Of a DNA stretch of 46,733 nucleotides, positions 33,622-39,819 are shown one piece after another. Position 1 is the first letter of the stretch. Each line of letters opens with the position of its first letter. The notes under the pieces were generated by a model. That model made no database searches. It was given only the letters and a program-made list of their open reading frames with translations, and was not told where the DNA came from. Position numbers and translations under genes: made by a program. This DNA comes from Treponema sp. Lineage in GTDB: Bacteria; Spirochaetota; Spirochaetia; Treponematales; Treponemataceae. The stretch spans positions 1-46,733 of the forward strand of contig JAEEVR010000019.1 of the NCBI GenBank assembly GCA_016290995.1, given 5' to 3'.

Positions 33622-35112
33622 ATGGAATACAATGTTGAAAAACAGCACGCAAAAGGAAAGCTTCACGCCATTGAGCGCATCAACGCCCTTTGCGACAAAG
33701 ACACGTTCAAGGAAATTTATTCTGGAGTAAGGCACAACTGCTCCAGCTTTGGAATGGAAAAGAAAGACATTCCGTACGACGGCGTAATCACAGGCTTTGG
33801 AAAAATCAACGGCCGCAAGGTGGCGGTTTACGCCCAGGACTTTACGGTTCAGGGCGGCTCGCTTGGCCTTATGCACGGAGAAAAAATCGCGGAAATAATC
33901 GACTTGGCCATCAAGGCCCGCTGCCCCGTCATCGGAATCAACGATTCGGGCGGAGCGAGAATTCAGGAAGGCGTTGACGCCTTGTGCGGCTACGGCGACT
34001 TGTTCTACCAAAACGTCCGCGCTTCGGGAAGCGTTCCGCAGATTTCAATCGTAGCGGGCCCCTGCGCCGGCGGAGCGGTTTACTCTCCCGGACTCACCGA
34101 CTTTATCTTTGCCGTCGACAAAATCAGCCAGCTTTTCATCACTGGCCCCAAGGTCGTTAAGAGCGTAATGTTCATGGACATCAGCGCCGAGGACTTGGGC
34201 GGAGCGGCCATCCACTCGCAAAAGTCAGGCGTGGCCCACTTTAGAGCCGAAGACGAAAAGACTTGCTACGAACAAGTCCGAAAATTGCTTGACTACATTC
34301 CCCACTACTACGGAGACGAAATCGTACAGGCCGCCAAATTCCATTACGACGAGCGCAAAAAGGAAAAGGACATCGAAACTATTTTGCCCGAAAATCCCCG
34401 CGCCGGCTACGACATCCGAAAAGTTATCGAAGACGTCACCGACGACGACAGCTTCTTTGAAGTTTCTAAAGAGTTCGCGATCAACTGCGTCGTAGGCTTT
34501 GCCAAAGTAGAAGGCCGCTCAGTCGGAATCATCGCCAACAACCCCAGCGGAATCGGCGGAGTCCTTGACTGCGACGCCAGCGACAAAATCGCGCGCCACG
34601 TCCGCTACTGCGACTCCTTTAACATTCCGCTTTTGACATTCGTTGACGTTCCAGGCTTTATCCCCGGACCGCAAGAAGAGCAAAAGGGAATCATCCGCCA
34701 CGGAGCCAAGGTCATCTACGCCTACTCCGAAGCCAGCGTTCCCAAAATCACAGTAATCACCCGCAAAGCCTACGGCGGAGCCTACATCGCTATGTGCTCA
34801 AAGCACTTGGGAGCGGACTTTGTCTACGCTTGGCCCAAGGCCGAGATTGCCGTTATGGGAGCGGAAGGCGCGATCGGAATTTTGTACGCCAAGGAATTGG
34901 CCGACCCGTCAAAGGCGGCCGAAGTCGCCCAAAAGAGCGAGGAATACAAGACAGAGATTATGACTCCCAAAATCGCGGCCAAGCGCGGCTACGTAAGCGA
35001 AGTCATCGAGCCCAAAGAGACTCGAGAGCGCGTCGCGTCAAGCCTTGAGTTCTTGCTTGAAAAGAAGGCCTTTGACACTGTTTGCAAAAAGCACGGCAAC
35101 ACGCCGCTGTAG
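33622..35112 (+). CDS. mmdA: Acyl-CoA carboxyltransferase (MmdA/PccB/12S type)
   Basis: A 496-residue biotin-dependent carboxyltransferase of the propionyl-CoA carboxylase beta / methylmalonyl-CoA decarboxylase alpha / transcarboxylase 12S family, close to the usual 510-515. Visible signatures include KLHAIERINALCD, GINDSGGARIQEGVDALCGYG, AGPCAGGAVYSPGLTDF in the N-half, and FVDVPGFIPGPQEE and GGAYIAMCSKHLGADF in the C-half acyl-CoA site. It is divergent from oadGAB, which could supply biotin carriers and the Na+ pump. It could act in methylmalonyl-CoA decarboxylation or transcarboxylation; which one cannot be read from sequence. Confidence 0.9.
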   Translation: MEYNVEKQHAKGKLHAIERINALCDKDTFKEIYSGVRHNCSSFGMEKKDIPYDGVITGFGKINGRKVAVYAQDFTVQGGSLGLMHGEKIAEIIDLAIKARCPVIGINDSGGARIQEGVDALCGYGDLFYQNVRASGSVPQISIVAGPCAGGAVYSPGLTDFIFAVDKISQLFITGPKVVKSVMFMDISAEDLGGAAIHSQKSGVAHFRAEDEKTCYEQVRKLLDYIPHYYGDEIVQAAKFHYDERKKEKDIETILPENPRAGYDIRKVIEDVTDDDSFFEVSKEFAINCVVGFAKVEGRSVGIIANNPSGIGGVLDCDASDKIARHVRYCDSFNIPLLTFVDVPGFIPGPQEEQKGIIRHGAKVIYAYSEASVPKITVITRKAYGGAYIAMCSKHLGADFVYAWPKAEIAVMGAEGAIGILYAKELADPSKAAEVAQKSEEYKTEIMTPKIAAKRGYVSEVIEPKETRERVASSLEFLLEKKAFDTVCKKHGNTPL

Positions 35113-35159
35113 GAACGGTCAAGGCGCGCTAGCGCTTAAAGCCTTGACACGTTCCTTTT
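35112..35159 (+). terminator. Hairpin immediately after the mmdA stop codon
   Basis: GGAACG and TCAAGGC pair with GCCTTGA and CGTTCC (13 bp with a small internal loop) and enclose the palindrome GCGCTAGCGC. Only TTTTG follows, so it is a short-U terminator. Confidence 0.55.
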
Positions 35160-35197
35160 GCGGCGCGAACAAAATTGTCGCGCCGCAATAATTTTTA
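35160..35197 (+). terminator. Second hairpin terminator downstream of mmdA
   Basis: GCGGCGCGA (35160-35168) and TCGCGCCGC (35178-35186) form a perfect 9-bp GC stem with a 9-base loop. AATAATTTTTAATTT follows on the plus strand. It abuts the stop codon of the convergent M16-like gene and may insulate both. Confidence 0.65.
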
Positions 35198-36580
35198 ATT
35201 TGTTAAAAGTACAAAGAGGCTGTTGTCGGACAAAAAGTATTTTTCATACGCGCTTGTCACGTCTTGGACTGTGGCGGCGCGTATTTTTTTTGGCTTTTCG
35301 GCAAATGCGGCCGCGTTGTTTTGGTAGACAAGGCCCGAAGCGATTTGGTCCAGCGTGGCGCCGGCGTTGTGGGAAGCGCCGATTACGCGCGAAACGTAAA
35401 TGTTTTTGTAAACGTCAAGAACAGATTCCAATTCGTTGTAGTCTGGGAACATCGCCAAGGCCGCCGTCAAACTTTCTTTGACATTCGCCTCGGATTTTTG
35501 GCCGCCCAAAATTATAAGAGCCGCGCTTTGCTTTGCGTTAAGCATAGCGGTTCCTGCGTAGGACGCGATTTTTTTTGCCTCAACCAATTCATGGCGCAAG
35601 ACGGAGTCCAAGGCCAAGCTTGCAAGCGCGAAGGCCTCGTAGTCATCGTCAGAACGGTTTGGGGCGGCGACGCAAAGCGCGGCGCAGTAATCGTTTGCCG
35701 CAAAGTCTGACTTTATGGACAAGTCCTTTTTGTTAGGAAGGTTTAGGGCGGCAACGTTTGGCGCAGTCCAAGGCTCGGCCTTTATCGTTCCAAAGAGGCT
35801 TTCAAGTTTTTCCAACAAGGCGGCGGAGCGTTCCTCAAACAAAGCCGCGTCGTCTTTTTTTTGCTTTTTTCCTTTTTCCGCGTCAGGAGCTTTGTAAGAA
35901 AAATCTCCGGCGACCAAGATTTGCATTCTCTTTGCGTTTAAAAGACGCTCCAGATTTTTTTCTATGTCGTATTCCGAGACGCGGCTTGTTCTTTTGTAGT
36001 AAGAGCCTTCCAAGTAGGGAGTCGAAGAATAGACTTGCTTTTTTACTGCTTCCAAAAGCTCAAACTTAAGGCTTTCGCTTTTGTCCAAGGCTTCGGCGGA
36101 GGCCGCGGCTTCTTTTTTTAAATAGTCTTGGTGATTGTATTGCCTTTCCAACAGCGAAGACGCAAAGGCGCCAAGGTTTTCCAAAAAGTCGGGAGCGGCC
36201 GAATTAAAGCCGTAATAGCTGTAATCGGAAAAACAGGCCGCCACCGGAAAGTACAAGCCGCGGGCCGAAAGCTCTTTGACGCTGGGATCGCAGTCGCTAA
36301 GCAAGTCAAAGGTCAATTGGTCCAAGCCGGCCTTGTTTTTTGGGCAGACGGAAGCTCCTCCCAAAAATATAATTCTAATTTCAAGATTTTTTTCAAAGGG
36401 AATGTTCTTAAACACAACAGGAATGTCGTTTGAAAGCTTGGCTTCCTTAAAGCGCGGAAGGTTTTCCTCGCAAAATAAACTTTCGTCTTGCGCCGCCCGT
36501 TTGTTTGACGCGCAAGAAAAAAGAGAGGCCGCAAAGAGAATTATAATTACCGCCGAAAGCTTCGACAATAAGCGCCGCAA
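35195..36580 (-). CDS. M16-like lipoprotein without the zinc-binding motif
   Basis: A 461-residue lipoprotein; the signal peptide ends AASLFSCASN (Cys about residue 23). The fold looks like one M16 (pitrilysin/insulinase) half-pair: a beta strand near LSNDIPVVFKN, IRIIFLGGASVCP, then the helix that carries HxxEH in active enzymes. Here it reads GLDQLTFDLL, lacking both His and the Glu, so no zinc site is evident and the protein is probably a non-catalytic M16 relative. The TTG start follows the exonuclease III stop by 15 bases with GGGGAACGG upstream. Likely co-transcribed with exonuclease III. Function unknown. Confidence 0.72.
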   Translation of the reverse strand: MRRLLSKLSAVIIILFAASLFSCASNKRAAQDESLFCEENLPRFKEAKLSNDIPVVFKNIPFEKNLEIRIIFLGGASVCPKNKAGLDQLTFDLLSDCDPSVKELSARGLYFPVAACFSDYSYYGFNSAAPDFLENLGAFASSLLERQYNHQDYLKKEAAASAEALDKSESLKFELLEAVKKQVYSSTPYLEGSYYKRTSRVSEYDIEKNLERLLNAKRMQILVAGDFSYKAPDAEKGKKQKKDDAALFEERSAALLEKLESLFGTIKAEPWTAPNVAALNLPNKKDLSIKSDFAANDYCAALCVAAPNRSDDDYEAFALASLALDSVLRHELVEAKKIASYAGTAMLNAKQSAALIILGGQKSEANVKESLTAALAMFPDYNELESVLDVYKNIYVSRVIGASHNAGATLDQIASGLVYQNNAAAFAEKPKKIRAATVQDVTSAYEKYFLSDNSLFVLLTN

Positions 36581-36595
36581 TTCCGTTCCCCTAGC

Positions 36596-37423
36596 CTACA
36601 AATCGATTTCCATCAAAAGCGGAGCGTGGTCGGGCCGCGCGCCGGAATCCATAATCTCGGAGCGGCTTACTTTGTCCGCGATCCGCTGGCTTGTCAAAAA
36701 GTAGTCGATGCGCCAGCCCGCGTTGTTGGCCTTTGCGGTTGTTATTCGCTGCGACCACCAGGAATAGGCGCCCTTTACGTCTCCGTGAATTTTTCTAAAA
36801 GTGTCGACAAAGCCGCGGCCCAAAAGTTCGCTAAAGTCCGCGCGCTCCTCGTCGGTAAAGCCCGCCGAAAAATGGTTTGAGTCTGGGTTGGCCAAGTCGA
36901 TTTCCGTATGGGCCACGTTAAAGTCGCCGCAAGCGATGACGGGCTTTTTTGCGTCAAGCGCGCTAAGGTAGTCCGCGTATTTTTTGTCCCAAACCTGGCG
37001 CTCGGAAAGGCGCTTTAGGCCGTCGCCGGAATTGGGCGTGTATACTTGGACAAAATAAAAGTTTTGGGCTTCCAGCGTGATTAGGCGGCCCTCGCTGTCC
37101 ATCGTGTCCGGAGCGCCGATTTTTGGAAAGTCGACGGCGGGCGCCAAGCCCTTTTTGTAAAAGCTGATCGTTCCGGCGTAGCCTTTTTTTGCCGGCGGAA
37201 CGGATGAGACAAGCGTATAATCGTAGTCAGGGAAAAAGGCGGCCAAAGCGCTTTTGTGGGCAGGCAAAAGGCCCGCCTCGCCCAGTTTTGTCTCTTGAAT
37301 GGCGATAAAATCGGGCTTTTGGGCGGCTATTTTTTTTAGGACTTCGCGCGACTGGTCCGAGCGAGGCGAAGTCCCCGTAAGCGCCGCGTTGAGCGAATCT
37401 ATGTTCCAAGAAATGAATTTCAT
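36596..37423 (-). CDS. xth: Exodeoxyribonuclease III (AP endonuclease)
   Basis: A 275-residue exonuclease III/ExoA-family enzyme for base-excision repair. Motifs are FISWNIDSLNA, IAIQETKLG with the metal-binding Glu, YTPNSGDG, ACGDFNVAHTEIDLANP, FVDTFR, YSWWSQ, and C-terminal IDYFLTSQ with SDHAP replaced by PDHAPL. The ATG is preceded 6 bases upstream by TAAACT with TTGTTT 17 bp further, and no Shine-Dalgarno, suggesting a leaderless mRNA. It is followed closely by the M16-like lipoprotein gene. Confidence 0.92.
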   Translation of the reverse strand: MKFISWNIDSLNAALTGTSPRSDQSREVLKKIAAQKPDFIAIQETKLGEAGLLPAHKSALAAFFPDYDYTLVSSVPPAKKGYAGTISFYKKGLAPAVDFPKIGAPDTMDSEGRLITLEAQNFYFVQVYTPNSGDGLKRLSERQVWDKKYADYLSALDAKKPVIACGDFNVAHTEIDLANPDSNHFSAGFTDEERADFSELLGRGFVDTFRKIHGDVKGAYSWWSQRITTAKANNAGWRIDYFLTSQRIADKVSRSEIMDSGARPDHAPLLMEIDL

Positions 37424-37429
37424 TGGATT

Positions 37430-37458
37430 AGTTTAGCAAAAAAAGCGCAAAAAAACAA
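37430..37458 (-). promoter_or_regulatory. Possible promoter for a leaderless xth transcript
   Basis: Minus strand: TTGTTT (37453-37458), 17-bp spacer, TAAACT (37430-37435), 6 bases before the ATG. Weaker match than most, but the spacing is the same as at other leaderless sites here. Confidence 0.4.
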
Positions 37459-37477
37459 CAGCGCGTGTAACCTTTAT

Positions 37478-37660
37478 CGGGGAGCGGAGTTTATTTAGTG
37501 AACGCGACGCAAAAACGGCGCGATCGCGCGGCCCAAAAGGCCGCATCCTCCTCTCCTTTTTTTACCGTTTCGTTCGTTGAACGAAACGGTTTTTTTCTGC
37601 CGCTTCGCGTCATTATGGCAAGGAAATTATCCACAGGCGCTCTCGCGAGCGCTGTCATTC
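37478..37660. repeat. Palindrome-rich intergenic element
   Basis: Between leuA and xth, 245 bp lack a convincing gene but contain a series of hairpins: GCGCGATCGCGC, GCGGCC with GGCCGC (5-base loop), a perfect 12-bp stem at 37564-37590, and GCGCTC with GAGCGC near 37637-37652. GGAGCGGAG near 37482 can also pair with CTCCTCTCC near 37549. Short reading frames span it on both strands (37498-37686 plus, 37491-37658 minus), as expected from GC-rich palindromes. It may be a dispersed repeat or a structured RNA. Confidence 0.5.
37564..37597 (+). terminator. Strong intrinsic terminator on the plus strand, no upstream gene on that strand
   Basis: ACCGTTTCGTTC (37564-37575), loop GTT, GAACGAAACGGT (37579-37590): a perfect 12-bp stem with TTTTTT directly after. 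On the minus strand an A run follows, so it would not terminate the flanking minus-strand genes. Confidence 0.6.
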
Positions 37661-37668
37661 TTCTCGTG

Positions 37669-39342
37669 TCACTGATTCAACGCTGACACAACAGCGGCAA
37701 TGCCGGCGCGGCCGACGTTGCTGGAGCGGCCTACGCCCCAAACCTGAGTTCCGTCCTCTTTAGTGATTTGGACGTAGCCCATGGCCTTGGCGTCGTTTCC
37801 GCTTCCGATGCTGTGCTCGTGGAAGCTTGTGATGTTGAACTTGGGCGCGGGCGTTTGCTTCATCGCGTTTACAAAGGCGTCAAGCGGGCCGTTTCCTTGG
37901 GCGCTGATCTTGTACTTTTGGCCCTGGTAAACGACGTCTGCGTTGCACAAAACGCGCTCCTCCGACTCGGCGCCGGTGGCTCCTTCCAAGTGGGTTTCGA
38001 CCAGCTCCTCGATTTTGAGCGGGCTTGTAAGGCCGATCCATTTCTTTTCAAAGATTTCCTTAATCTCTTGAGGCTTAAGCTCGCGCTGGGCCTTGTCGGC
38101 CGCGTCCTTGACTGCCGCTCCGATAACCGGATGCATCGCCTTGGGCGGCTGGATTCCAAAGTCGCTTTCCAAAATAAAGGCCGCGCCGCCCTTTCCGCTC
38201 TGCGAATTGATGCGGATGATTCCTTCGTACTGGCGGCCAATGTCGTGCGGGTCGATGGGCAAATACGGAACGTCCCAAACGGCGTTGTCGGCCATCGACG
38301 CGCGGGCGGCCATTCCCTTGCGGATCGCGTCTTGATGGCTTCCGCTAAAGGCTGTGTAAACAAGCTCGCCGGAGTAAGGCGTGCGCGGATGGATTTCCAT
38401 GTCGGTAAGGCGCTTGTAGGCGTCTGCCAAGGCGGGAATGTTGGTCAAATCCAATTGCGGGTCAACTCCGTGGCTGTACATGTTGAGCGCAACGACAACG
38501 ACGTCAAGGTTTCCGGTGCGCTCGCCGTTACCGAAAAGCGTTCCTTCAACGCGGTCCGCTCCGGCAAGCAAGCCCATTTCGCAAGTGGCCACGCCTTCGC
38601 CGCGGTCGTTGTGGGGGTGCAAGCTTACGATTACGTTTTCGCGACCGCTTATGTTCTTGCAAAAATATTCGATTTGGTCGGCGAATGTGTTTGGAAGAGC
38701 GCACTCAACGGTCGTGGGAAGGTTGATGATGATTTTGTTGTCGGGCGTCGGGCCCCACTCGTTCTTTACCGCTTCGCAAACTTCGACGGCGTATTCGATT
38801 TCGGTGTTGCTAAAGCTTTCGGGCGAGTACTCAAGCTGGATCTTTATTCCGTCGGCGTACTTCATGCAGTCCTTGATGCACTTTACGCCGTCAACCGCGA
38901 TTTGCTTGATTTCATCCTTGCTCTTGTTGAACGTATACTTGCGCTGGGCCGGAGACGTTGAGTTGTAGATGTGGAAGATCGCCTTGGGAAGTCCCTTAAT
39001 GGCCTCAAAGGTTTTCTTTACCAAGTGCTCGCGCGCCTGGCACAAAACTTGTATCGTAACGTCGTCGGGAACGCGCTTTTCTTCGATAAGACGGCGCATA
39101 AAATTAAATTCTGTGTCGCTGGAAGACGGAAAGCCGACTTCGATTTCTTTGAATCCAACCTTTACTAGCAAGTCAAAAAATTCAAGCTTTTGCTCGATTC
39201 CCATCGGGTTGATCAACGCTTGGTTTCCGTCGCGCAAGTCAACCGAGCACCAAATCGGAGCCTTGGTGATCGCCGCGTCCGGCCACTTTCTGTCTTTAAT
39301 GTTCACTTTTGGATAGGGAACATACTTGCCTTTTGAATCCAT
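37669..39342 (-). CDS. leuA: 2-isopropylmalate synthase (LeuA, long form)
   Basis: A 557-residue IPMS of the LeuA2 type, the first committed step of leucine synthesis (acetyl-CoA plus 2-ketoisovalerate). The catalytic TIM barrel has CSVDLRDGNQALINPM with metal-binding Asp, KEIEVGFPSSSDTEF, HPHNDRGEGVATCE with metal His pair, and GNGERTGNLD. The C-terminal regulatory domain (about 430-557) is the leucine-feedback module and ends with GVGRSSNVGRAGI. The start is fixed by AGGAG 6 bases upstream. Transcription must pass the attenuator at 39354-39472. No other leu genes are in the window. Confidence 0.95.
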   Translation of the reverse strand: MDSKGKYVPYPKVNIKDRKWPDAAITKAPIWCSVDLRDGNQALINPMGIEQKLEFFDLLVKVGFKEIEVGFPSSSDTEFNFMRRLIEEKRVPDDVTIQVLCQAREHLVKKTFEAIKGLPKAIFHIYNSTSPAQRKYTFNKSKDEIKQIAVDGVKCIKDCMKYADGIKIQLEYSPESFSNTEIEYAVEVCEAVKNEWGPTPDNKIIINLPTTVECALPNTFADQIEYFCKNISGRENVIVSLHPHNDRGEGVATCEMGLLAGADRVEGTLFGNGERTGNLDVVVVALNMYSHGVDPQLDLTNIPALADAYKRLTDMEIHPRTPYSGELVYTAFSGSHQDAIRKGMAARASMADNAVWDVPYLPIDPHDIGRQYEGIIRINSQSGKGGAAFILESDFGIQPPKAMHPVIGAAVKDAADKAQRELKPQEIKEIFEKKWIGLTSPLKIEELVETHLEGATGAESEERVLCNADVVYQGQKYKISAQGNGPLDAFVNAMKQTPAPKFNITSFHEHSIGSGNDAKAMGYVQITKEDGTQVWGVGRSSNVGRAGIAAVVSALNQ

Positions 39343-39360
39343 ATTTTACTCCTAAAAAAA

Positions 39361-39386
39361 AGGACTGCCGCCAAAGCGTCAGTCCT
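39361..39386 (-). terminator. Attenuation terminator hairpin before leuA
   Basis: A 7-bp outer stem (AGGACTG/CAGTCCT), one A/G mismatch, a 3-bp inner stem and a TTTG loop, then a seven-T run ending one base before the leuA Shine-Dalgarno. It would also be the 3' end of the RRM-protein transcript when leucine is plentiful. Confidence 0.85.
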
Positions 39387-39415
39387 GTAAATTACAAATT
39401 AATTTTACAGCGCCT

Positions 39416-39472
39416 TCAGCTTTGGCAAATTGAGAATCTTTGCAATAGTAGTAGAAGCGCTGTCAATTTCAT
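39416..39472 (-). CDS. leuL: Leucine leader peptide
   Basis: An 18-codon ORF encoding MKLTALLLLLQRFSICQS. Six of 18 residues are Leu, five consecutive (CTT CTA CTA CTA TTG). CTA appears uncommon in neighbouring genes, which mostly use TTG and CTT. GAGG lies about 7 bases upstream of the ATG. The ORF begins one base after the stop of the RRM-protein gene and ends within the antiterminator region. Its role is to sense charged tRNA-Leu by ribosome stalling, by analogy with enteric leuL. It is too short to be a functional protein in its own right. Confidence 0.85.
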   Translation of the reverse strand: MKLTALLLLLQRFSICQS

Positions 39473-39473
39473 T

Positions 39474-39743
39474 CTAAAACCTCGGCTTTCTTGGAGCGCG
39501 CTCTTCGGCGACATTCACGCGAATGCGGCGTCCTTCAAACTCTTTTCCGTTCCATTCTTCAATGGCCTTGTCGGCGGCGGCTTCGTCAGCCAACTCAACA
39601 AAACCAAAACCTTTTGACTGGCCAGTCGCGCGGTCTTTAATCACGACTGCAGAAACCACTTCTCCAAACTGAGCGAACAAAGCGTTCAGCGACTCTTCTG
39701 TTGTAGAATAACTTAAGTTTCCTACATAAAGCTTTTTAGCCAT
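39474..39743 (-). CDS. Small RRM RNA-binding protein
   Basis: An 89-residue single-RRM protein of the bacterial/cyanobacterial Rbp type. RNP2 is KLYVGNLSY at the N-terminus and RNP1 is KGFGFVEL near residue 45. A short basic tail (APRKPRF) follows. Such proteins bind single-stranded RNA and are often cold- or stress-responsive. The ATG at 39743, rather than one 16 codons upstream, matches the family N-terminus and lies about 13 bases downstream of the predicted transcription start. It is co-transcribed with leuL-leuA and its stop is one base from the leader ATG. Confidence 0.92.
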   Translation of the reverse strand: MAKKLYVGNLSYSTTEESLNALFAQFGEVVSAVVIKDRATGQSKGFGFVELADEAAADKAIEEWNGKEFEGRRIRVNVAEERAPRKPRF

Positions 39744-39762
39744 TAGATGCCTTCTTAGCGTT

Positions 39763-39791
39763 ATATTAGCGCGAAAAACGATTTTGGTCAA
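39763..39791 (-). promoter_or_regulatory. Promoter of the RRM gene-leuL-leuA unit
   Basis: Minus strand: TTGACC (39786-39791), 17-bp spacer, TAATAT (39763-39768). No other good promoter was seen between it and the leuA leader, so it probably drives all three. Confidence 0.65.
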
Positions 39792-39819
39792 CCGCGTCTT
39801 TCAGGCGGCGCCTTTAAGC

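Larger units (their letters stand above)
39354..39472 (-). promoter_or_regulatory. Leucine attenuator controlling leuA
   Basis: Terminator: AGGACTG (39386-39380) pairs with CAGTCCT (39367-39361), with an inner CGC/GCG stem and TTTG loop, followed by seven T (39360-39354). AGGAG of leuA comes next. Antiterminator: GCCAAAGC (39426-39419, last leader codons) is perfectly complementary to GCTTTGGC (39377-39370) in the terminator, and CTGTAAA (39410-39404) pairs with TTTACAG (39391-39385) inside it. An early leader stem, ACAGCGCTTC with GAAGGCGCTGT (one bulge), could compete. Stalling at Leu codons would favour the antiterminator. Seen in sequence; mechanism by analogy with enteric leu/trp leaders. 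Confidence 0.85.

Noticed and set aside
37627..37635. Perfect TTATCCACA DnaA-box match
   Set aside because: It is isolated. No cluster of boxes, AT-rich unwinding region or dnaA/dnaN genes nearby, so not a replication origin; one match in 47 kb can occur by chance.
37498..37686. Plus-strand 62-codon reading frame (GTG start) and minus-strand 55-codon frame 37491-37658 in the leuA-xth gap
   Set aside because: Both span the same palindromes including a terminator hairpin, and the plus frame runs into the leuA 3' end. Open frames on both strands are explained by the GC-rich inverted repeats.
37768..38961. 397-codon plus-strand open frame
   Set aside because: It is antisense to leuA, whose protein is highly conserved and full length; the frame has no recognisable motifs or ribosome-binding site.
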